From positions 40,492,432 to 40,556,431 of the forward strand of contig CM064417.1 in the NCBI GenBank assembly GCA_032690845.1: 64,000 nt of DNA. Reading direction: 5' to 3'. A model generated the notes under the pieces. That model had not been told where the DNA came from. It saw nothing but the letters and a program-made list of their open reading frames with translations, and did no database searches. This document shows, one piece after another, positions 46,832 through 58,297 of this stretch. This stretch comes from Eleusine coracana subsp. coracana (taxonomy: Eukaryota; Streptophyta; Magnoliopsida; Poales; Poaceae). Every line of letters begins with the position of its first letter. Position 1 is the stretch's first letter. The translations under genes and the position numbers were made by a program.

Positions 46832-49465
46832 CTAACTGCTGCACACAAACTACTATTAATTAGCTAGCCTTGATCGACGTGATACTTTTGAAATAGTCAT
46901 GTTGCGCCAAATGTGTTATGCTACTTGAGCTTGGCCTGGTCCTGTATGGTGATGCGAGGGTATCAGAACCATTATTCAACCTTCTGCAAGCCTTTCATCT
47001 TTAAATTTTTTGCTCGCATTTCTTCCTTTTCCATTTGTCATCCTCCCCCGCGGATTGAACATTGGAGGAGTACTAGACGGAAGTATTTATAACTGTAATA
47101 ACTACAACGGAATTAAACATAATTTATATGCACTTCTAGACTTCTTGTACATGTACTAGTTTATATCATGTGTACCTCATGACTCATTTGAGAGAAAGAG
47201 GAGCATTCCATGTCCCTAGTCCCCATGTGAATTGAGGAATATGCCATCCTGTCCATCTCCATTCTTGCCTGCTATTAATTCCGGCTCCGTTATTTACCCC
47301 CTTAAGATTTTATTTATAAAACACTAGTATAACATTCCATGGTACTATTTCATATTCACGAGAATGGTTTCTAGTACAGGAACAAATTTGCAACGATTCA
47401 ATACATGTATATAGCTAACTTCTACTGGTCCTCATTTTAAACTTTGGCCATCAGCAAACTATAAAAAATCATATACATATTGACAATATAATGTGGATCT
47501 ACTATACTTGGAATTAATGAAGAATATTTTCATAACATATAGTATTTTTTTAAAAAAAATATGATTTCAATGTCAATATATTTTTTTTCCGAACACTACG
47601 TATCATTCCATTAATAGAAGAAGAGGTTACAATACAACACACACATCCCCACAGAACATTATATATGATTCAATGTCAATATAAACTTATATTTTGGATA
47701 AGAGGGCTTAGCTATATATGAATCTCAATCTAAATGCTTCATTCTCAGGATATTATCTATAATAGTCCCTCTGTCACAAAATATAGCCATACTTTTAGGT
47801 CAGAATTTCTAAATTTTAGCCACTAGTAGCAAAATAATTATAAATATCACCTACAACTTGAGTTACTTATTCTCATGACCAATATAGTAATTAAAACCAT
47901 TTATGTTGTTAATATTTGTAATGTTTTCCTATACACAGCCACCAATTTATAAAGTTGACTTAGGACAAACCTAATTATCTATATTCTCGAGCAGAAAGTA
48001 TAGAGATTGAAGATTGCATGTAATTTGTTTTTATTTTCATTTTTTACTACTTCAGTTATCCATGCTTTTTTTTACTTCCATTTGTACTCTCCATATGCAT
48101 TACCTATAACTTAGATTGTTCAATCTTTTTTTTTGAAGATCTGATTCATTCCTTCATGTGACTTTTCATATATACATGTCCTATCTTTACATATGTAATG
48201 GAGTATAAGACACTTTTGAAGTGCTTATACTGGATTGCTTTAGAAGTGCACGGAATAAGAGGTTTACGACCACACAGTTCCGGCTTCAACTCTCGGATCT
48301 TTTCAATTTATATCAGACACGATAAAGTTCCTGCTTCAACACGTAGTAGTATTTTTGGTGGTCATCAAGTGCTACGTCCTTGATTCCCTCTGCCGTCATT
48401 TTTGACCAAACTTCTTTTTCCCTCCTATCCTATGTACTACTACCATACATATACTTTAATAAGATGCATACCCTAAAAGCTTATATTACATACTTCTTTT
48501 TAAGGAAGCTTACACTACATACTATTACAGCTTAATTTAGCATTTTGAGTTGCAAGAGTTTGAACACAACAGATCATCTATCTCTAGTACAAAAAACAAC
48601 AATAAAAAAGAACATGAATTTTATAAACTTTAGGACGAGAAAAAGCCCTCAAATTTATCTTTAATAAAACACCACAATATTTGACAAATTGTTAAGCTAA
48701 TCTTTTTAGAAGTTTGTGCATGTACACGACACACCCGTGCGGAGGCTGCAATGGGCCGCTGTCAATCCTGCATTGACATCATCCATACCCGACACCAGTA
48801 TGTCTTTTTCTAGTGTCAGCGTTGACGTCATCACTGGTGTGTCTGTTTATTAATATTGATCATAGCTAACATCATTCGCGCCCAACACTAAGTATTCAGG
48901 GAGCGCGTCAGCTGGTGGTGTGCCCTTTTCAGTGTCAAGCGACGCTGATGTCATCCATGCTCAACATTGATATGTCGTTTCCAGTGCCCGGTCGTTACGG
49001 AGGATGGCCTCCCGGCACTGTTGAAAAGTTGCAAGCGACATCAAAGATCCTATTGTAATAGTGACACACACAGAGTATCACAGACGTGACAATTATGAGT
49101 TATCACACGCCGGCTGTCGTGCGACTAATCTTTTCTAATATCTGCTGCTACTTTGTATCCTCGAGACCGTTGAAACATCACACCCGCCCGTTTCTCACGG
49201 ACATACATGATGTACATATGACCAGCATATGCTCTCAATATTGCCGACATATTTGATTCCATACGGGCCTTCAGGTAGCAACTCTACTTGATAATAATCC
49301 TTATGCAAAAGAGCATGGAGGCTTCATTAATTCGTACGCCTATCTCCACGCTGTAGGGTTTTAGCCATACTGCTCACATCGTGGCAGGAACAGTTAAGTG
49401 GCAACCGAAGTTCGTTCTGCAAAAAATTACTTTAAAAGAAGAAAATAGTGTGGTATGTATGCATA
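46832..49465. other. AT-rich intergenic DNA with small TE relics, no gene
   Basis: 47580-47640 (a T run then CCGAACACTACGTATCATTCC and a stretch like ATTAATAGAAGAAG) looks like the 3' tail of a minus-strand LINE. About 47765-47998 may be a Stowaway-like MITE (CCCTCTGTCACAAAATAT to TCGAGCAGAAAG, TA on both sides). 48740-49020 has diverged repeats of TGACATCATCCATNCC and CACTGGTGTGTC. The ORF at 48198-48383 is not recognised. Confidence 0.45.
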
Positions 49466-49640
49466 CTATATATGCCATTCCCAGTCCTTATGGACCAACA
49501 GTAATGGCGATTGGCAATATAGTTAGAACTGGCAGGAGTATCAATCTATTACAATATTTGGTTTGTTGATCCAGCTAGTTTTTTTTAACTATATTGCCAA
49601 TGGTCATTCCCTTTGGTCTATTGGACTTGGACATATATAA
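49466..49640. repeat. Long imperfect inverted repeat (hairpin)
   Basis: The arms 49493-49525 and 49586-49618 pair at 28 of 33 positions (innermost TTGGCAATATAGTTA is perfect) around a 60-base loop. Pairing continues outwards with bulges through AGTCC and TATATATG to roughly 49466 and 49640. It could be a small foldback MITE or a pre-miRNA-like transcript. The short ORF over the left arm (49381-49569) lacks an ATG start and is not credible. Confidence 0.75.
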
Positions 49641-51338
49641 GTTGCTTTTAAGGTTATAAACTAGCCAAATCCCTTGATCAATAATCAAGCCTCACAACAT
49701 AAATGTAGCCAGCCAGAGCCAGCCACGCGTGTTACCATCGGTATGCAGAATGACATCTGAATGTGGATATGATAAAGAATGCCTGCCCGCGAAGATCATT
49801 TCACATGTACTGACGATCTCAACGAATTTGTAGTACAATAGAAAACCTATGGATTACGATGAATGTTAGGTTCCTCGGGAATTGAATGTGATGTGATGGA
49901 TGACGCTAGTACCCATGCGAGTTGCATGATCAAATCTCCTCAAATTCAGCTGGGAATAGATTTAGCTGTTGAATAATTTGTGCTTGCACGGCCACATCTT
50001 TTATTGTGGGTGAACGTGCACCGATCGGTCGCCTTCATTCATCTTCAAAGATGTCCGCATCAGCCACCACCTCTCCACCCCCAGTACCAGCGGACAGTCT
50101 CCTGCTGGGGTCTCCAAACGCCCTCGCGCAGCCAGCCACGCTACCACCGTCAGCTTACCTAAACATCACGCCAACCGTCGACCACCACCGCAGTTCTTGC
50201 CCAACCCAAACTCCCTCTCTACATAGAGCCCAGAGCACAGAGCCGTCTCTACCACTCACCGCAAATCACACTGCAGGGTTTGGAGCACGATGCAAAACAT
50301 TTTTTTTTCAGGATCGTGCAAAACAAATTTTGACTCAAATCATTTTTGTTTTGCCGTTTTGCAGCTTCATAGCTAGAGTAATTAGCTTTCCATTTTATCT
50401 CATTATCTGCCTACTTTTTTGGTTGACAAGGTCGCAAGCGAAACTATCGTGTAAAGGAAGCATTCGATCGACAAGTGGCCGCGTTACCGTACAGTCAATC
50501 GTCAGATCGTTGGTCATGCTGTTGTCCATAAATCCATCAGATATCACTGACGACAAGGACAGATCCTAGAACCTAGTGAGTTTTTAGACGAGATTAGCTA
50601 GCGGATGGAGCTTCTCAAGGTGTGGGTCAAACGGCGCGTGAGTATACTGTTGGGGGATTCCGGATGGCCTGGTCGAAATCATGGGACGGAAAAAGAACGG
50701 GAGTAATAGGCTTCGCAATGATGCTTGCGGGAGAAATGGGTGAGATGGTGGTAGTAGGTTGTTCAAGCGATTTTTTTTCCCGCTTGATTTAAGTGATTTT
50801 ATTGACTGAGAAGAACTGGAAATAACCAAGCTTGTATCACGTATCACCAAGTTTTCAGGAAGACTTGGTGCTACACACTTCACTATCAAAAAGGGAAAAA
50901 GAAGAAGGCAAAGAGATCTCTCCCAAAAACTTTACTGGATGTTGTCGGGGCGCGATGTTTCTTGGAAGATGCTAAAACATCTCTCTAAGCACACGTGGAA
51001 ATTAGAACACCCCCCTTGAAGCAACTAGCAATTCGATGGCCTGTTTTAGATGGCGACTTCAAGTGTCACCTCTTTGAACATTTCCTTTTATTTGAGAGGA
51101 ACGGTCTGACGAACGTTTCTATCTAGCTTGGTGATGCCTCCCTATCACGTTTCAACTTTCAAGGATTCATTCAACAGATCGGTTTTGGACGCTTGCAAGG
51201 TGTCATAGAAAACCCATATGTGGAACCATAAGTATTGCTGATAATTATAAGTGGGGTTTAATTGTATTTTTCTCATGGAATTTTGATTTGTTCCTTTTCT
51301 TTGAAGGATCTTGCATGAAACATCCTGCATCAATTTGT
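49641..51338. other. Intergenic DNA, no gene recognised
   Basis: The plus-strand ORF at 50006-50569 (187 codons, Ser/Pro-rich then hydrophobic) and the minus-strand ORF at 50584-50889 match nothing I know and show no splice or initiator context. Confidence 0.4.
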
Positions 51339-53130
51339 GGTGAGAAAACTGTATAAATCAACCCGTATATCATTAGAGTTTAAGATTCCATCCATAACTT
51401 ATTTTGTTGCAAATACCCAACATCTACTAGATTTTATTACAAAAAACAACCCCAATTCACACATACTTAATCAATTCACCCATTTTAATTAATCTGAAGC
51501 AGCTGATAGAAGTCTGCGTCGAAGTTACAAAATCCTTTTTTTTTTTCACAAATGTCATAAATATAATCTTCTTCATACGTCTTGAAAATTCTAATAAAAT
51601 AACTAAGAGAAGAGGTTATACATGTTTTCTCACCAAGTTTTACTATTTGGATACAATTTTCATAGGAATATGATGAGCGAGTCTAATTTGAGCGTTTGAA
51701 CAAGGTTAACTTAGCTTACTTGGCCCTTTTCACCTTTTGGCTCTAGGTCGGCGGAAACCTGTGAAATTTGTTACATCAAATTTCTTATACGCCATCAAAA
51801 CTTATACCAATCCCTTATAAATCATTCAAAATTACAGCTTTACTTCTATACCATCATTTTAAAATTTTCATACCCTACGTGTCACTTTTGTTATTTTATC
51901 TATTAGATGTCTGTTAAGTGATGGTCAAAAAGATCAATCTATGCTCAAGATAAAATATCGAAAATTTCAAAGACCTCATTAGTAAAACTATGGGTGAACT
52001 CCCACATGGATAAAATGAAAAATGTGAATTTTTGTTACAATGATGCTAACAAAAACTTCATGAAAGTCAAAATAGCCACATGTTTTTTTATTACAACAAA
52101 AAATCCACATAATTTGCTAGATTTCATCAAAGGGGACGATTGGTCTTTTCCATTACCATTTAACAATCATCTAATAGGTAAATAATAAAAGTGATGCATA
52201 AAGGATGGCAAATTTAAAATGATAGCATAGAAGTTGATGAGGACATCAACGACATACGAATAATGACGACGGAAGATGGCGCGCCAAACCAAGCTGTCAT
52301 GCCTCCACCTCTCGTCGTCGCGCCTCCTCGAGTTACAGATCCATCTTCTAACGAGACGACGACGTACAAGGGTCCAATCACTAGAGCTCGAGCCCAGGAA
52401 TTGAATACGATTTTGATGCTAAGGAACGACGGCCCAGGATGATGTCGCCCAAAGGCTCATGTGACCCAAGTCGCACGACTCCCTCTCCACCGCGCGCCTC
52501 TCCACTTCAGCCGGCCCTAGATGCCTCTTCTTTCCCCTATATAGTCAAGGGCTACGCCCCTTGTAATCTTTGAGTTTTATTTTAAGTTTAGCTTAGCTAT
52601 ACATCCGTCTCTCGACGTGAATTCAGAACTCCACCTTCGTGCAATACATCAGATTGCTCACCTCTAATTCTTGCTCGTTTTTCGATTGCACGTAAGAATT
52701 GATCCTCGTGATCAGGTTGATCTTGTTTACCGTAAGGTTAATATCCTCTGGAAGTTGGTTCAGCGATTGCATTGGCGCTTCGGCTTGCTCGTCGTAGTCG
52801 GATCGTGAGGGTCAACATCCACTAAATCGAAGTTATCTCCACTCGCCGAAAGATCGGGCACTCTACACCTATCAGAAGTAAAGCTGCAATTTTGGATGGT
52901 TCATAGGGGAATGACCTAAGTTTCGATGGCGTATTAGGAATTTGCTTAATTTGTTAAACATGTGCAAATTAGCATGTTCTTTTGCAACAAAATCTGGTAG
53001 GTGGATGAATATTTGTAAAACAATATCTTATCTATGGGAATCTCAAAATCCATAAGGTCAATGGGTCATTCAATTTTCCCATTTGTAGTATGAAAGTTTT
53101 TCTTGTAATTTCCCTTTCATTTAAAAAGTT
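51339..53130. mobile_element. Long-inverted-repeat DNA transposon (MULE-like), non-autonomous
   Basis: 51760-51927 is repeated in reverse at 52150-52234 plus 52875-52950. For example, ACTTCTATACCATCATTTTA at 51842 pairs with the complement of 52215-52234, and CAAAATTACAGCTTTACTTCT pairs with the complement of 52875-52897. The pairing runs on to the outer ends (TTTAAGATTCCATCCATAACTT near 51378 against the complement near 53030), with an extra segment in the left arm (about 51480-51755). Long terminal inverted repeats fit Mutator-like elements. There is no transposase. The outermost bases and a 9-bp target duplication were not fixed. Confidence 0.6.
52235..52874 (+). mobile_element. Solo LTR inserted in the right arm of the inverted-repeat element
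   Basis: 640 bp from TGATGAGG to ACACCTATCA, flanked by GAAGT at 52230-52234 and 52875-52879. Deleting it restores the inverted repeat. It includes an ORF tail with GPITRARAQELN, a motif common at the C-terminal end of Ty3/Gypsy polyproteins that overlap their 3' LTR. A CTATATAG box near 52540 and a TGTAATCTTTGAG stretch follow. Confidence 0.75.
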
Positions 53131-53877
53131 TTCCAAACATGCGAGACCACAACAGTACGTACCAACAAACAATCTGGAACTCACTCTGTTAAATTTAAAT
53201 TCGATTTCTTCAAGAACAAAACAGTACGTGTTTAATTAAATTTTGGTCTGAACAACATCTCAGCTTTGTCGAGCAAAGTTAGCTTCGTACGAACTTTTAT
53301 TTTGGTGAGGTGTTTCCCACTTTGGGCTTTTCGATTACTTTTTCTGGGTGACATGAGAACAGGCCCATGGCAAGGATGGAGGCAAACACAATGGCCTAAC
53401 AACAAGAACTGCTCAAACCTGGTGTATGGCACATATGGGCCGTAAAGTCTGATCCCATTGGTAGCTGAAGAATACCAGGTTTCAATTCAAGCATCATGAA
53501 GATATCGTTTCAATTCAACCATGATCAAGGTTTTCATTCTAGGTTCTGAAGAAACTGATGATGCCTTAGCAAACGGGGCCCAAGACATCGTTTCAGTTCA
53601 AGCATCATGAATAGCCAACTCCATGAATCTGTTCTGGACCACCGACTTGGGCCGTGAAACTGATCCAATCTGAATAATGTTGATTACCGTTTCTATAGAT
53701 CAAATTGTTTAGAACATTTCATTCTGAACACGTCAATAAAATCAAATTTAGCTAGAACACATTATAATTCTAGAAATTCTCGTGTGTGATACACCATGAC
53801 TGTTTTAATAATGATTTACAATTTTTTTATCTTAATATATAAAATATGTTAGAATTAAAAAGTTAGCACAAATATAT
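53131..53877. other. AT-rich gap, no gene seen
   Basis: Contains three diverged copies of CAATTCAAGCATCATGAA / TTCAATTCAACCATGAT (about 53480-53615). Nothing else recognised. Confidence 0.4.
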
Positions 53878-55203
53878 TGTTGGTGTTTTGAATCACCGGC
53901 TAGTATATTTCGTGTATTGCGTGTTTAGGCCAGATAGTTTTTAAGAGAACATATGAGATTATACTGGTTCAAGGAGAACCCCTACGTCCTATTTTGGGCT
54001 GCTCGTATTGCTTGCGCTAATTATATATGGGAGGTATAATAATGACAAGAGAGGAGACAGGACTCCAAGTCTCTAGTCTTCGAGTGAGAGTGTGAGTGTG
54101 TGCCTCTCTATGTGCGTGAATATGTGAGAGTGAGAAGACAATGTTTTGAGAGCCCTCCTTGAGGAAGAAGAAACTTTAAGGGGTTAGGTCCATTTACATA
54201 CACACACGGAGAGAGGGAGAGAAGTCAATGAAGAAAAGGGTCGATGGCGTGGTCGTTGGTCGTCATGGGCCTCACATGTCATAGAATCCTGTCACCGCAT
54301 ACTCCCAAGTCAATATGTCTTATCAGGCGTATCCATCGGTCCAGCGTAATCATCACTGTGAACTCCATCACAGGCATGGCGTGCTTGTTCCGCCGATCGA
54401 CCCCACAAACCATGGGGTGCTGGCGATGATCATCATGATGTATGGCAAGGCGATGATGACGATAGAGGTAGGCTTACAAGGCAATTTGACCTGTTCCTAC
54501 TGTTGGCGTACGCTCTAGGTGACATTAAATACGAGTCAAGAGGGTGGTTGTTGACTTCTCATCTTGCTCGACCCCTGTGCCCGTGGTTGAGCGGGGCCTA
54601 CGGGATTCGACCCCTAGCCAGGGGTTTGATCCGACATCACCTAGTATTTGGTATGTTACCATTGGAGAGGGTGCCAGTCAATCATTGCTGTCAAATCGAG
54701 TTCTTTCTATTGTCACTCTCGCGCGACGCAACGCTGTGGCCCTTTGTTTCTATCAAATCACCTAGGACCACTGACAGGAGTTGTGGCCCTTTGTTTCTAT
54801 CAAATCACCTAGGACCACTGACAGGAGTTGACAGAACAGAACGCAACATCAGTAACACTGTGCGTGCACGTGTGCGTGTGTCCTGATGACGGGCGTAGAG
54901 CATGCGTCCTTATCCTTAATGCATTTGACCCTAGTCGTGGGGGTCGAGTGAGACGGAGGCTGTTCGACCCCCTTCGCAGGGGTCGAGCGAGATGAGGCAT
55001 GCTGGACCCCACTTGCGAGGGTTGAGCAGGACGGGCCATGCTTGGCCCCACTCGTGGGGGGGGGGGGGGGGTCGAGAGAGGCGAGATACCTGGCATTGTT
55101 GATATGAGCGTAAGCCTATATTCGAAGGTATTCCTGTATGAGCGTAAGCCTATATTCGCAGTTTATTGTGTCCACATGGCATTGCTGATATTTACCCCCA
55201 ACA
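53878..55203 (-). mobile_element. Solo LTR related to that at 11141-12508, reverse orientation
   Basis: 1326 bp from TGTTGGTG to CCCCAACA, flanked by TATAT at 53873-53877 and 55204-55208. The complement of its left end (GGTGATTCAAAACACCAACA) and of 53965-54010 (GACGTAGGGGTTCTCC then TGAACCAGTATAA) match the right end of the solo LTR at 11141-12508. It also has the CGACCCC/GGGGTCGA motifs and a G run at 55055-55071. The TATAT target is weak evidence alone in AT-rich DNA, but it agrees with the TG/CA ends. Confidence 0.75.
54735..54828. repeat. Two-copy tandem repeat, unit 47 bp
   Basis: The identical units 54735-54781 and 54782-54828 start TGTGGCCCTTTGTTTCTATC. They lie within the solo LTR. 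A second small repeat, TATGAGCGTAAGCCTATATT, occurs twice at about 55103-55155. Confidence 0.95.
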
Positions 55204-55208
55204 TATAT

Positions 55209-56640
55209 ATTGTTACATTCTTTTTATTAAAAAAATAGAGCTAAACGATTGTTTGCATGGTTTGCTGGATAAATTAAATATTAAAATAATAAACAAAGAA
55301 TAGAAATCTTGCTCTATTAAATATTAAAAAATCTAACTCTATTTTTTAGTGATAAAAAAATATAACAACATATATTTATGTCATGTTTCAAATTCTAATG
55401 TAGTTTATATATTAAGATGAAAAAATTAAAAATAATTATTTCAACCGTGATAGTGTGCCACAGATAAGATTCTCTAGAATTGTAATGTGTTCTAGCTAAA
55501 TGTGATTTTATTGATGTGCTTGGAATGAAGCTACGTTTTATTAATGTGTTGTAGACAATTTGTTCTTTCAGTATTGACGACAATATGCATTCCCAAACGA
55601 AGATTGAAACTGAGTGCTGAAGAGAGTTATAAACAAATTAGTGGATACTAAACTACACTTTTAATTCAGTTTTGAATAAATGCAACAATCCGTATCTTTC
55701 CCGAAAAACAAAATAAAAGAATTCACTCTAGAGCCAGCCTCTCAAAGCAAATCTAAACTAACAGTTCAGTAAAATCACAGACATAGACTGATAGCCCTTC
55801 CACTTCCAGAAATAGTGTAGTACTCCAGAAATGTCTCCCAAAACTCGATGACCGGACAACCGCGAGGCAGTCAGGCAGAGAGCAGCGTCCTTTAGTTTAG
55901 TGCAGCACTGGACTGTGCGTCCATATGCATGTGCTTGATTCTCGGTTTCATAGCTTTCGCAAGGAAAGCACAGTGAATAAATCAAAGCAGAGAAACACCA
56001 TCATCGCAATGACCTGTACGCTTAAGGTGAGCACCATCATCACCAAACATATCCAAAGCAATGAAACTCATAGATTTTTCTTCTCAAAATTCATAGATCC
56101 GAAGTGCAATATTTCATACAGTAGTTTACTAATTTACAATGATAACACCTGGTTCTATACATTATATATCAAAAATCAAACATATGTATAGTTAAAGAAG
56201 TGCATGAAGACGAGATCTTGGAAAGGCAGACAGAAGTAACCTCCAGCAAAGTGCACTGATTTGGGGTTGTGCCCACCATGAGAGGTTGCTCACAGCAAAA
56301 GATGAAGTTCGTAGTCACAGTTGACAAAAGGAAGCCAGACAACATGATGCACCGTCCAAAGCTTCGCCGCACGATGTAACCAGGGAACAGGGATGGCTCC
56401 AGTGCAAGACCGTACCAGAAATCAAGCATGAGAATCCCACAAACATAGTCCTTTGAGTCTTGCTGAAAGAAGCAATAGTGGGATGCCTTCCTTGTATTCC
56501 ACACCCAGAAAAAAGCCAGTCCAATAACAATGATGACAATGACCTTACTAAAGCCTGTAATTATATACATGCAGTGTGGATTTCTTAGCATTTTATTTAT
56601 ATGGCGCTCTACTGTAATAACACCATATTGCGGGCTACTT
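55209..56640 (-). other. AT-rich gap and 3' region of the bHLH gene
   Basis: 55209-55700 is AT-rich with no gene. About 56170-56640 is probably the 3' UTR of the bHLH gene. It also holds a 164-codon minus-strand frame (56663-56169) that overlaps the bHLH stop and encodes hydrophobic segments (KVIVIIVIGLAFFWVW); I do not recognise it. Confidence 0.45.
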
Positions 56641-57333
56641 CTATTTATCCAAGCCCTCCACACCGAGATTCTTTACCTCCATCTTGAGGAACTTCAAGTA
56701 TTGAACAGCTTCCTCTAGGAGAGCAGGAGCATCCAGTTGGTCTCCACCAGGGATTATTCCTCTAAGAATAGTGACCATCTTCCTGATCTTTTCATGAGTT
56801 ACATTTTCCATGGATCCATGGTAAATTGAACTCTCCCCAGAGAAATGCCTCATCTTCTTAAATCTGGGTGGTGAAGATGAATCGAAAGGACCCCTATCCA
56901 AGGGGTCAGGAGTACGCCCAGTGCTCACGACATCATCTTCATCGCTTTCTTCATCAGAGCTCAACAGTGCATCAATTTCTTCTGAGTCTTCCTTGAAAGA
57001 TGATGACTCTTCCTGCAGGTTTCCATTGTCTTGACTAGAACTTTTGCAAACTGCCTCGCCATGGCACCGGAAGATATCGGTCTTTCCAGAGCTCAGTTTT
57101 CCCACCAACGCAGGATGGTACATGATGCGTCCTTTGTCATCAGTGTGATCAAAGATGATGAAGTTTCTAGGGCATACCTTGGAGGGCTGGAACTCAAATA
57201 CATGGCTTTGAATTTTTGGGCTTGTCATGCCCGCAGGAGTAAAGGCAGGTGAAGCGGGAATCCTACAACCATCAGCCTCGTGTCCATATGCAGAAGAGGG
57301 GTTTCCAGTGAAAGCTGTCGGATCCCTCTGCAT
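56641..57333 (-). CDS. SACL: SAC51-like atypical bHLH transcription regulator
   Basis: 230 aa in a single coding exon. The N-terminal half has RNFIIFDHTDDKGRIMYHPA, a motif of the SAC51/bHLH142-145 group. Then comes an acidic EEIDALLSSDEESDEDDVVS followed by STGRTP, and the C-terminal helix-loop-helix at about residues 175-225 (VTHEKIRKMVTILRGIIPGG, ALLEEAVQYLKFLKMEVKNL). The basic DNA-contact region is weak, as usual in this group, so it probably acts through dimerisation. SAC51 in Arabidopsis mediates the thermospermine response that limits xylem differentiation. The start at 57333 is the first in-frame ATG after a TGA, and no ATG lies between it and the uORF stop. Translation is probably controlled by the uORF. 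230 aa is shorter than the Arabidopsis members, so an extra N-terminal exon is possible. Confidence 0.85.
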   Translation of the reverse strand: MQRDPTAFTGNPSSAYGHEADGCRIPASPAFTPAGMTSPKIQSHVFEFQPSKVCPRNFIIFDHTDDKGRIMYHPALVGKLSSGKTDIFRCHGEAVCKSSSQDNGNLQEESSSFKEDSEEIDALLSSDEESDEDDVVSTGRTPDPLDRGPFDSSSPPRFKKMRHFSGESSIYHGSMENVTHEKIRKMVTILRGIIPGGDQLDAPALLEEAVQYLKFLKMEVKNLGVEGLDK

Positions 57334-57585
57334 GGGTGAATGGCTGATGATGGATAGAGAATGCACTTTGTATGGAAATTTAACCAATTTGGTTTTGTAG
57401 CTTCACTGTCCAAAACAATCGGAATTCTAAAGTATGATTGCGGCAGTTTGCAACAACAAAGGCTATATATGTCCTACCACAAGGCAGCCACCACCACAGC
57501 TGTACCGATCTGTTCTTGCAACTTTCTATTAAAGTGGGAGTCAAAACAGCAGATTAAAAAACTTATCCCAGATCCTGCAATTAAA

Positions 57586-58263
57586 CTACGTGACAGGCTT
57601 AAGCAATTGACGGAAGTACTCAGCCTGCAATTTAAATAAGCTGTTAGAATTTATTTTTGACGAAAAAAAAAACAAGCTGTTAGAATAGGAACGAACAAAT
57701 TGCACAGCAGCAAGGTGCAGAAAGATGTGTCAAATACCATGGACATTAATCATTTCTAAAGGACATGTAATTAGCTTTATAGGTATATATATATTTGATT
57801 CGCAAAAATATATCTGAGAAAATTTGTAACGAGCATATGTACTAACAGAGCAATGAACTATCATTCTATTAGCAAAGCTAGATAAAAAAAAGTTCACAGT
57901 GAAATAAAAAAAATTGTTTTACACATTCTCCTGCATAAACGGAGGGAGATCAGGTGTTATGCCACATGATAAAATGGACAACAAAACTAAATCCAGAAGC
58001 GAATTAATTTAGCATATCCTGCCTTTGTTGATGGATGATTCTATTACGGGGCAAATCAAATTATCATCATCTTATCCACTGAAATCTATGTTCATTAGTT
58101 CCTTGTTAAGAACGATTATTCATTTATACTTTACAAATATAAATGAAAAACTCACCTGGCACACTTCAATCAATTGGTAACAAGCAAAAATTCTAACATT
58201 CATTACTATTCTTCCCACTTCCTTCACAACACGGAATCTCTTAAGCTCAATCTTAACATACAT
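57586..58263 (-). promoter_or_regulatory. Conserved upstream ORF of SAC51 type, spliced, 48 codons
   Basis: Part one is 58263-58156, from an ATG to a GTGAG donor, 36 codons. Part two is 57624-57586, from a TTGCAG acceptor to TAG, 12 codons plus stop. The joined peptide has KRFRVVK near its start, then RIFACYQLIEVCQ, then AEYFRQLLKPVT at the end. The last 12 residues match the conserved C-terminus of the SAC51 uORF peptide in Arabidopsis, and RFR and the ACxQ spacing also agree. In Arabidopsis this uORF represses the main ORF and thermospermine relieves the repression. The splice is placed between Gln and Ala. A second TTGCAG acceptor 50 bases further on (57575-57580) would skip the conserved tail. 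The uORF ATG is the first in its exon if the exon begins at 58297. Confidence 0.85.
57625..58155 (-). other. Leader intron of the SAC51-like gene
   Basis: It starts GTGAG and ends TTGCAG on the minus strand and splits the uORF. AT-rich; no ORF. Confidence 0.75.
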
Positions 58264-58297
58264 TCTCAATCTTTTCCACACCAGAAATAAAGAACGA

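Noticed and set aside
50006..50569. 187-codon plus-strand ORF with a hydrophobic stretch
   Set aside because: No similarity that I recognise, no promoter or splice context, and the hydrophobic part is AT-rich sequence. Kept only as a note.
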